NCBI RefSeq assembly: GCF_029269745.1
Contig: NZ_JARJHT010000001.1
Span: forward strand, 2,232,001-2,296,000
DNA length: 64,000 nt
Direction of reading: 5' to 3'
Source: Polluticoccus soli
GTDB taxonomy: Bacteria > Bacteroidota > Bacteroidia > Chitinophagales > Chitinophagaceae
The notes under the pieces were generated by a model. That model had not been told where the DNA came from. It made no database searches and saw only the letters and a list, made by a program, of their open reading frames with translations. Positions 53,872 through 60,072 of this stretch are shown here, piece after piece. The stretch's first letter is position 1; every line of letters starts with the position of its first letter. Made by a program: the position numbers and the translations under genes.

Positions 53872-54309
53872 TCAGCCGTTTTCCCAGGTTTCCTCAACCG
53901 ATCTATACTGCGGATAGCGTTTTGTAAAGCTGTCTTTCAGGTTCAGCACGAAGCGCGCAGCCTTCAGTTTATCAGTAACGGTAGGCTTTTCAAGCCGTTT
54001 TTCGCCGTTGCGTACCTTTTCTACCAGGCCGCCCTCTATGATTTTTAAGAACCCAGCCTGCTGGTCGTAGTACGCTTCCAGCCGTTGGATCCGGGCCAGA
54101 ATTGTTGCTTTTGTTGCCTGTTCATCCAGCGCTGCATCATTTTCCGACAACATTTGGTGTACATATTGGTTTTTGAGCAACCGGCAGACATTGGCTCTTG
54201 CTGCGGCGTCTGTTGAATTAGGGTAGGCTACTTTATAAGCCGTGATTCGATCGCTGCCTGCTTTCATAGCAGCAACAAACCGCTCGTGGGCGAGGTTGGT
54301 GGTGGGCAT
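53872..54309 (-). CDS. Orphan terminase-small-subunit-like protein
   Basis: A 145-residue protein. The N-terminal segment HERFVAAMKAGSDRITAYKVAYPNSTDAAARANVCRLLKN follows the pattern of phage terminase small-subunit HTH domains (helix, then AYxxAYP, then A-rich helix, RLLKNP-like). The rest is helical and charged. No large terminase, portal or other phage gene is in the window, so it may be a prophage relic or a reused DNA-binding protein. It has its own TATATTTG promoter and a hairpin in the leader. Confidence 0.6.
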   Translation of the reverse strand: MPTTNLAHERFVAAMKAGSDRITAYKVAYPNSTDAAARANVCRLLKNQYVHQMLSENDAALDEQATKATILARIQRLEAYYDQQAGFLKIIEGGLVEKVRNGEKRLEKPTVTDKLKAARFVLNLKDSFTKRYPQYRSVEETWENG

Positions 54310-54324
54310 AGGGTTGTGGTTTTA

Positions 54325-54362
54325 TCCGCAGCTTTGGGCTGCGGTTTTATTATAGCAAATAT
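54325..54362 (-). promoter_or_regulatory. Promoter and leader hairpin of the terminase-like gene
   Basis: On the minus strand TATATTTG lies at 54362-54355. Between it and the start is a perfect 7-bp hairpin (CCGCAGC / GCTGCGG, 54325-54331 with 54337-54343), which would form early in the transcript. Confidence 0.5.
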
Positions 54363-54436
54363 ACGGAAATTTATTGTGATTTGATGGTCCTCTGTAACCC
54401 CTCCGCCCGTCTCCATCTCCTTCCTTCCCCTCCCAT

Positions 54437-54502
54437 CACCACCAAACGTCATTGCGAGGGAGTATCTGTGAACACAGATACGTACGAAGCAATCCAGCCA
54501 CG
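54437..54502 (+). repeat. REP-like palindromic element, left copy
   Basis: Inverted partner of 54898-54963. The left arm at 54437-54461 (contains CGTCATTGCGAGGG) matches the complement of 54939-54963 in 24 of 25 bases. The core at 54462-54481 is a perfect palindrome (GTATCTGTG AA CACAGATAC). The right arm at 54482-54502 (contains GAAGCAATCCAGCC) is the exact 21-bp complement of 54898-54918. The GTCATTGCGAG / GAAGCAATC pair is a motif of widespread bacterial intergenic repeats. Confidence 0.88.
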
Positions 54503-54568
54503 CGTAGGACAGGCAATACGGTAGACTCAATCGCTGGACAAACAACATGTATCCACTATCTTTAATTC

Positions 54569-54883
54569 ATGTACAAAGGTGGCACTGTTTATATACTATC
54601 GTCTGTCAGCAAGCGGGTGCTGTATACTGGTGTCACGTCCGATCTTGAACGCCGTATGATCGAACACAAGTCCAAAGCTTTTCCTGGTAGTTTTAGTGCG
54701 CAGAATAATTGTTGTCAGCTTGTTTACTACAAGCACTTCGGCAGCATTGAAGAAGCTATAGCCGAAGAAAAGCGTATCAAAGGTGGTAAAAGGAAGCAGA
54801 AGGAAAGCCTGATAGCGGGCATTAACCCGAATTGGTCAGATCTTTCGTTAACCCTGACAGATTGGTGGCCTGAGCAATGGTAG
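54569..54883 (+). CDS. GIY-YIG endonuclease
   Basis: A 104-residue single-domain nuclease of the UPF0213/URI type: VYILSS (Tyr8), LYTGVTSDLERRM (Tyr19, Gly21, Arg28/29), His33, and AIAEEKRIKGGKRKQKESLI with the metal-binding Glu67. The expected active-site Tyr, Tyr, Arg, His and Glu are all present, so it should be active. It lies between the two inverted REP-like elements, 66 nt after the left and 14 nt before the right. A TATCTTTA sequence ends 4 nt before its ATG. No partner gene overlaps it. Confidence 0.92.
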   Translation: MYKGGTVYILSSVSKRVLYTGVTSDLERRMIEHKSKAFPGSFSAQNNCCQLVYYKHFGSIEEAIAEEKRIKGGKRKQKESLIAGINPNWSDLSLTLTDWWPEQW

Positions 54884-54897
54884 TACTATGCCCAACA

Positions 54898-54963
54898 CGT
54901 GGCTGGATTGCTTCGTACATATTTGCATTCGCAAATATTCCCTCGCAATGACGTTTGGTGGGG
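54898..54963 (-). repeat. REP-like palindromic element, right copy
   Basis: Inverted copy of 54437-54502. Its core is a different perfect palindrome (ATATTTGC ATTC GCAAATAT, 54919-54938), so the arms are conserved while the core has changed sequence but kept pairing. Confidence 0.88.
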
Positions 54964-54981
54964 TGGAAGCTCCAGCTGGCC

Positions 54982-56019
54982 TCAATTCCCAGCCAACGAT
55001 TTAAGAACTAAAGGTTTTAACTGGGTGCCGATCAATTCTATAGACTGCATCAATTTCTCATGCGGTAGCTCTGCACTGTCTAGCTGAAAAGTAAGCCTTG
55101 AAATACCGCCAAGCGCCTTGGAATGGCGAAGAATTTTTGCTGCGACATCTTCCGGGCTGCCAACCAGCAAAGCGCCACCGGGGCCCACCTGGTCGTCAAA
55201 GCTTCTCCTGGTCATTGGTGGCCAGCCTCGTTCCTTACCAATTTTTGTCATAGAGGCTGCATAGCCGGGATAAAAATCGTCTATTGCCTGCTGTGTTGTA
55301 CTTGCTACATAGCCTAGCGAGTGCATGCCTACCTTTAATTTATCGGGTGCATGACCCGCTTTTTGTCCAGCCTCGCGGTAAAGATCAACCGACGGACGAA
55401 AATAGTGTGTCTGTCCGCCTATGATAGCAACCATCAGCGGCAACCCAAGAATACCAGCACGAACAAACGATTGTGGTGTGCCGCCTACCCCCAACCAAAT
55501 GGGTATGGAGGTTTGGATAGGTCTTGGATATACCGGCTGATTGTTAATTGCAGGACGGAATTTGCCTGACCATGTTACAAACTCATTGTCGCGAATTTTA
55601 AGCAAGAGATCGAGCTTCTCAGCAAACAGCTCATCATAATCGTTAAGGTCATATCCAAAAAGCGGGTAAGCTTCTATAAATGAACCGCGCCCCACTACCA
55701 TTTCCGCCCGCCCTTTCGAGATCAGGTCAAGCGTAGCAAAACTTTGAAAAACCCTTACAGGGTCTGCCGCACTTAGCACTGTAACTGCACTTGTAAGCCG
55801 TATCTTCTCTGTACGGGCGGCAGCAGCGGCAAGGATAAGGGTGGGAGCTGAGTCAAGAAATCCCTTCCTGTGGTGTTCTCCAATGCCGAACACGTCGAGG
55901 CCCATGCGATCCGCATGTACTATCCGATCCAGCAGCTGCGCCATGGCGTCTGCATCGCTTATCATTTTACTGCTGTCGCCACTAAACATGGCTGCGAAAC
56001 TATCAACTCCGATTTCCAT
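54982..56019 (-). CDS. LLM-class flavin-dependent oxidoreductase
   Basis: A 345-residue cytosolic TIM-barrel flavoprotein of the bacterial luciferase-like monooxygenase family: MEIGVDSFAAMF start, GLDVFGIGEHHRKGFLDSAP, RTEKIRLTSAVTVLSAADPVRVFQ, then GRAEMVVGRGSFIEAYPLFGYD and PIWLGVGGTPQSFVRAGILGLP. These are the usual LLM sequence blocks, and the FMN-binding Gly-rich segment is intact. The substrate is unknown. It is on the opposite strand to the GIY-YIG unit and may simply be an island neighbour. Confidence 0.93.
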   Translation of the reverse strand: MEIGVDSFAAMFSGDSSKMISDADAMAQLLDRIVHADRMGLDVFGIGEHHRKGFLDSAPTLILAAAAARTEKIRLTSAVTVLSAADPVRVFQSFATLDLISKGRAEMVVGRGSFIEAYPLFGYDLNDYDELFAEKLDLLLKIRDNEFVTWSGKFRPAINNQPVYPRPIQTSIPIWLGVGGTPQSFVRAGILGLPLMVAIIGGQTHYFRPSVDLYREAGQKAGHAPDKLKVGMHSLGYVASTTQQAIDDFYPGYAASMTKIGKERGWPPMTRRSFDDQVGPGGALLVGSPEDVAAKILRHSKALGGISRLTFQLDSAELPHEKLMQSIELIGTQLKPLVLKSLAGN

Positions 56020-56094
56020 GATATCCGGGTTATGATTTAATGATCAAATTTACCCAGGAACGAATTAGCATGCTCATCAATAATGCGGGCCACT

Positions 56095-56123
56095 GAAAAA
56101 GCCGCTGACTATCAGTGGCTTTG
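56095..56123 (-). terminator. Terminator beside the small ORF at 56125
   Basis: An 11-bp stem (AAAGCCGCTGA / TCAGTGGCTTT, one G-U pair) has a 3-nt loop. On the minus strand it is followed by T and lies at the end of the 56125-56619 frame, which supports transcription of that region. Confidence 0.75.
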
Positions 56124-56124
56124 C

Positions 56125-56619
56125 CTACCGTCTTTTGGAGGGTAATTTTTTCATCATATACCTGAATGCCTTGTCTACCACAATAGAATAAGATTTATTA
56201 ATAAACTCTTCTGAAGAATTATCCCTCTTATCAAAGATCATAAGTTGCATTTCTCCATCTTCATTCATATCGAGGGTTACGGTGTATAGTTGCAATATAT
56301 GTTTCAGTTTTGTGGTGCTACGCATGGAGCATGAAGGTAAAGAAATGATAAGTGCAGACCTATTACTGGCGCGGGTGTTCCGCAGGACCACTCGTGTCAA
56401 TCCAGTCCAGCCGGTCTCTGACCGGCATTCAAGGAACGGTCGTAAGATGAGATGTTCAGTTGGCTGATAGATGAAGAATACACGAACAACTGGATACTGC
56501 GTTTCTCGCTTTGAGCTGCTGTATTTCAAATGCCGGTCAGAATTTAACGCAGAGGATGACCGGGAAGTGTCACAACCAATCATTGATGACGTTGTCAATG
56601 AAAAATTGATAAAGTACAA
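56125..56619 (-). CDS. Uncertain small protein in the island
   Basis: A 164-codon open frame. The C-terminal third reads like a real protein (YTVTLDMNEDGEMQLMIFDK, EEFINKSYSIVVDKAFRYMM), while the N-terminal part is Ser-rich and less convincing, so the true start may be internal. No family was recognised. A terminator-type hairpin follows its stop. A small palindrome (GCCGGTC TCT GACCGGC) lies inside it near 56412. It may be a decayed or species-specific gene. Confidence 0.35.
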   Translation of the reverse strand: MYFINFSLTTSSMIGCDTSRSSSALNSDRHLKYSSSKRETQYPVVRVFFIYQPTEHLILRPFLECRSETGWTGLTRVVLRNTRASNRSALIISLPSCSMRSTTKLKHILQLYTVTLDMNEDGEMQLMIFDKRDNSSEEFINKSYSIVVDKAFRYMMKKLPSKRR

Positions 56620-56735
56620 TCTTAATTAGCTTGTAGCACGTAGTTAGAAATTACGCGAGACTGTTTTATTTGTAACGCTACCGCCTTTTTGAGAAGACCA
56701 GCCTAGTTGCTGTAAAACAGGTAGCTTGCAATGCT

Positions 56736-57737
56736 TCAATTATCAATGGTTGGTGATGAATCTTTGTGTGCTAGTGAAGTGAAGAGGTTTGCCGCAGGTG
56801 CTGGAGCATAAACAACTATATGATATGTTTTAGCGTTTATTGTATGGGTTGCAGTTTGTTTCAGCATCTTTCGATCTGAGCGGGCGTAATAAAATAAGAC
56901 TGCATGCCGAGCGCCCGTCGCATTCATGTAGGTTATCACCTGGTGTATATCAGCATCTCTCACGCCAATGTCTATTCGCCGCTTTACTTCAAGAATACAT
57001 GGGCTATTGTTAATCTCAAACACAAAATCCGGCCTTAAAAGATAGTTGTTACTAACAATAAGGGGTTCTCGGCGTATTTTTATTTGAGGGAACGTTTGTG
57101 CTAAAAAGCCATGAAGCATCCCTGAAAATACCTGCTCTTTCATACTGGTGTCTACACTACTTTTTTCAAATTGTTGTAAGAAAGAGTCGATAATTAATTC
57201 AATTGCTTCCGTAATAGCAAGATTGGCAAGCGATTCACTATTCCGTGGCAGATTGTTGCTTTGTGCGACACTGTTGGCAAAGCCCAGCTGTTCAAGTATC
57301 TGGTTGAATAATAGGTATATAAAAGCGGACACACTGACTAGTGCTAAAAAAGCTTCGCTTTGGTCAAAGAACAGCTTATGGTCGTGTGTTGACTTGTTTC
57401 TCCATTCTTTCCGATAATTTTCGAACTGTTTTAATACTCTGTCTTTGAACAGCTTATTTGATGCAAAATATTTTTCAATATTATTCGGAGTTTCCTGAGA
57501 AACAGAATGTTCGTCCTTTTGAGCTAGTATTTTATACGCCTCCTTCAGCCCACCTTCAAAGGCCTGATTACACCTGTATATTACATCCGTATAAAATTGA
57601 TCGTCACTAGTTTCCTTTCCTTGGCGAAAGAAATACTCAGCACGTTGTAAATGAGTAAAGACCGTGTCAAGGAAAATAGAGCTATCATATTTTTTGATAG
57701 CCGCCATCTGCTCCTGAATTGTTTTAACTATGTCCAT
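56736..57737 (-). CDS. HEPN-like plus PD-(D/E)xK nuclease protein, gene B of a putative defence operon
   Basis: A 333-residue protein with two visible parts. The all-helical N-terminal half (about 1-155) holds RNKSTH (Arg113-His118), matching the HEPN RNase signature R-x4-6-H with the common Asn after Arg. The C-terminal half (about 195-315) has a PD-(D/E)xK nuclease core: LLRPDFVFEINNSP (Asp237), then ILEVKRR (Glu250, Lys252), and a later QVITYMNATGARHAVLFYY strand-helix. It starts 9 nt after gene A on the same strand. Nuclease motifs are seen; the HEPN call and defence role are inferred. Confidence 0.75.
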   Translation of the reverse strand: MDIVKTIQEQMAAIKKYDSSIFLDTVFTHLQRAEYFFRQGKETSDDQFYTDVIYRCNQAFEGGLKEAYKILAQKDEHSVSQETPNNIEKYFASNKLFKDRVLKQFENYRKEWRNKSTHDHKLFFDQSEAFLALVSVSAFIYLLFNQILEQLGFANSVAQSNNLPRNSESLANLAITEAIELIIDSFLQQFEKSSVDTSMKEQVFSGMLHGFLAQTFPQIKIRREPLIVSNNYLLRPDFVFEINNSPCILEVKRRIDIGVRDADIHQVITYMNATGARHAVLFYYARSDRKMLKQTATHTINAKTYHIVVYAPAPAANLFTSLAHKDSSPTIDN

Positions 57738-57746
57738 TATGCTCAG

Positions 57747-59756
57747 TTATAACACGTCTGATGTTTCCTTGACTTCCGTTGTTTTATTTTCTTTGGGGGC
57801 GTCAAAGTTTTCAGGTAAATATTCGGAATACTTTTCCTTTAGCAGAGCTAATGCATTTTCATTGTCTGAAAAATTGATATTTACTTTATCCTTGACATAT
57901 TGGTAGCGTATTTTCGCCTTTTGTATTATGTTCCCCCAAGGCAATACCCAAACATCGGCGTTAGAATGTTCGGTTACATGTCCATATTCTCGGTGTTGCT
58001 GCCCTACCTGCGGCTCAATTTCGTCCTTAATATTTCTAGTGAGGAGTATGAAGACCCACTTGGTATTTTCTTTAGGGAACCTGCTATCTTTAATGACTTT
58101 TTGAGCATAGGATTGAATTTGTCTTAGCTGGTCGAAACCAGCATCCACATCCGGTTTTTTTAATTCAACTACTAAATTGATATAGCTTTTCCCGGCACCA
58201 GTTGAAAATTGCTTCCAAAGACAAACATCCGGTATTGTTTGTAATTGGGAATTGTCTTCACTTTTTACAACCTCTTCAAAATCCTCTCTGCCTAATTCTT
58301 TTAAATATTGCCTTAAAACGTTTTGTAGCGTTATGTCATCTGCGCCATATGTATATTCATCGCCGAACACCCATGTTTCTTTAACAATGATTTTGTGTAA
58401 ATGACGTCTCTCTAAAACACTTTTAGAATGCTCCGGATCGTAAATTAAAAGTTCAAGCGCGCGCAAGAAGGTCAACCGGTCTGTCAGCTCCTTCATCGTA
58501 TCAATAATATTTTCCAAAGACGTCTTTTCAAGAAGATCTGCTAATTCATCTCTCTTATCATCAGGTAATCCAACAACTTCAGCTAATATTTTTTGCAGGC
58601 TAGAGGTATTGCTTTCCAATGCCTCTTTAAGAAGCATTAAAGTAAGTTTTTTGCTTGCAATATCTTGTTCATTAAATGAAGGTAGATATTCATTTACCTG
58701 AAGAGCTACTATATCAAATACTTGTCTTTTTGCTATTTCTACATCGTTGACCGCTTCATCGGTGTATGGGTAGACTTTTTCCCTTTTTAAATCATTGATA
58801 AACTCTTTAGAATAGAAGTGTAGTCTTTCGCGGACGTAATTTCTTGCGATTTTTTTCGCCTCGTTGTAAATCGCCTCTACATTTTCATCCATTTCCGACA
58901 GTACCAGCTTGTTTTCTCTATGAAGCTTTTCAATGTAGTCTGATTGGATGAAGATTGAAATTGGTAAGCTTGATCGTATTCCTAAAGCGATTTCCTTGAA
59001 TGGAATCCCTTTGTCACCACACAAGTATGTTTTTTTCTTATTGTCGAAATTCCATTCGATGACTTTGATTTTGAAAGTGTACCGTTTATCCTCTATTAGT
59101 ACTTCATCGATGTCTTTTTCAAAGGTATTACGCTTTAAATTGTCAAATTCCAGGTTTTGACCATTAATGACAATTTGAAAATCGGGATAACTAATGTGAT
59201 ATGATGCAAACTTTTCCTGTAGGTCTGAACGACTTTCTTTCCTAAATGCTTCATCAGCAACCTTATCATCAATGTTATGAATCGTCACAACGAAGGATGA
59301 TGATGCCTTCGATGGTAGGCTTTTTAAGTCTCCCAATATCGGCTTTCGCAAAGTATTGCGGTCGATCGTAAGGTTAAATGTTTTGGAACTCCCATTTTCC
59401 GAATAGATGCTTTCGAACTGCACAAGATCGCCGAGCGCAAATGATTTGTAGCGGCCTTTCCCTTCTTTACCATGATAAGGTCTTCCATTTGGACTCGTGG
59501 GCTGTGATTTTTTCTGTGATCCTCCTAATCTTTTAAAAACTTCTTCAGCTTTCGTGTATTCGAGACCGTGTCCGTTGTCCTGAACCACAATCTTTTCATA
59601 TTTACCGAGTGCATTTTTATGATAGTTGACTCGCACTTCTGTAGCATCAGCATCAAGGGCATTCCAGATTAATTCAGATAATGCGGTAATTCCATTAGCT
59701 CGAGTAAGAGACTCGATATGATCTTGTTCGACGGTTATAGTTAGATCTTTTGACAT
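57747..59756 (-). CDS. GHKL ATPase fused to PD-(D/E)xK nuclease, gene A of a putative defence operon
   Basis: A 669-residue protein. The N-terminal Bergerat-fold ATPase has the N-box (SELIWNALDADA, Glu28/Asn32/Asp36), DNGHG (60-64) and a glycine-rich lid GKEGKGRYKSFALG (96-109), as in MutL, Hsp90 and MORC-type ATPases. A helical middle follows (about 280-500). The C-terminal part contains IPDVCLWKQ (Asp510) and VVELKKP (Glu531, Lys533), a PD-(D/E)xK core, then WVFILLTRN. A TAAATTTG element ends 7 nt before the start. The DNA looks AT-richer than the flanking genes, consistent with transfer. Confidence 0.82.
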   Translation of the reverse strand: MSKDLTITVEQDHIESLTRANGITALSELIWNALDADATEVRVNYHKNALGKYEKIVVQDNGHGLEYTKAEEVFKRLGGSQKKSQPTSPNGRPYHGKEGKGRYKSFALGDLVQFESIYSENGSSKTFNLTIDRNTLRKPILGDLKSLPSKASSSFVVTIHNIDDKVADEAFRKESRSDLQEKFASYHISYPDFQIVINGQNLEFDNLKRNTFEKDIDEVLIEDKRYTFKIKVIEWNFDNKKKTYLCGDKGIPFKEIALGIRSSLPISIFIQSDYIEKLHRENKLVLSEMDENVEAIYNEAKKIARNYVRERLHFYSKEFINDLKREKVYPYTDEAVNDVEIAKRQVFDIVALQVNEYLPSFNEQDIASKKLTLMLLKEALESNTSSLQKILAEVVGLPDDKRDELADLLEKTSLENIIDTMKELTDRLTFLRALELLIYDPEHSKSVLERRHLHKIIVKETWVFGDEYTYGADDITLQNVLRQYLKELGREDFEEVVKSEDNSQLQTIPDVCLWKQFSTGAGKSYINLVVELKKPDVDAGFDQLRQIQSYAQKVIKDSRFPKENTKWVFILLTRNIKDEIEPQVGQQHREYGHVTEHSNADVWVLPWGNIIQKAKIRYQYVKDKVNINFSDNENALALLKEKYSEYLPENFDAPKENKTTEVKETSDVL

Positions 59757-59938
59757 GGCTTGACAAATTTACAGATATTTTGCATTGAAGGATATGCGCT
59801 GTCACGGTTACATTTAAATAAACGTTGCCTAATGGCCATCCTTCCTTTCAACGGTGCCAACGCCACTGCAGATTTATAGGCATACAGTCCCCTGGTACAT
59901 AAGGCTGCTTTACATTTCGCTTTATTATTGGGCTGCAC

Positions 59939-59982
59939 CGCTGAGTCTCAGGAGATTCTTCGCACGGCTCAGAATGACAAGG
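59939..59982 (-). repeat. REP-like intergenic repeat
   Basis: On the minus strand it reads GTCATTCTGAGC followed by GTGCGAAGAATCTCC and the palindrome CTGAGACTCAG (59941-59951). The GTCATTCTGAG / GAAGAATCT pair is a widely distributed bacterial intergenic repeat motif, similar in style but not in sequence to the elements flanking the GIY-YIG gene. Confidence 0.6.
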
Positions 59983-60025
59983 CTATTAGGCAGGTTGATA
60001 CTGCCAGTTCAGCAGGGTAAAATAA

Positions 60026-60050
60026 GAAAGCCGCCATCCGGCGGCTTTTC
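60026..60050 (-). terminator. Terminator of leuS
   Basis: A perfect 9-bp stem (AAAGCCGCC / GGCGGCTTT) has an ATCC loop, with T on either side. Confidence 0.85.
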
Positions 60051-60072
60051 TGTTTTGTAATTTCCAAGAAGC

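Larger units (their letters stand above)
59757..60072. other. 316-bp intergenic region at the right edge of the island
   Basis: No gene is seen. It holds the TAAATTTG element of gene A (59764-59771, minus strand), the REP-like repeat at 59939-59982 and the leuS terminator at 60026-60050. Confidence 0.6.

Noticed and set aside
56282-56467. 61-codon frame on the plus strand opposite the small island ORF
   Set aside because: Weaker composition than the minus-strand frame, and the nearby terminator orientation favours the minus strand.
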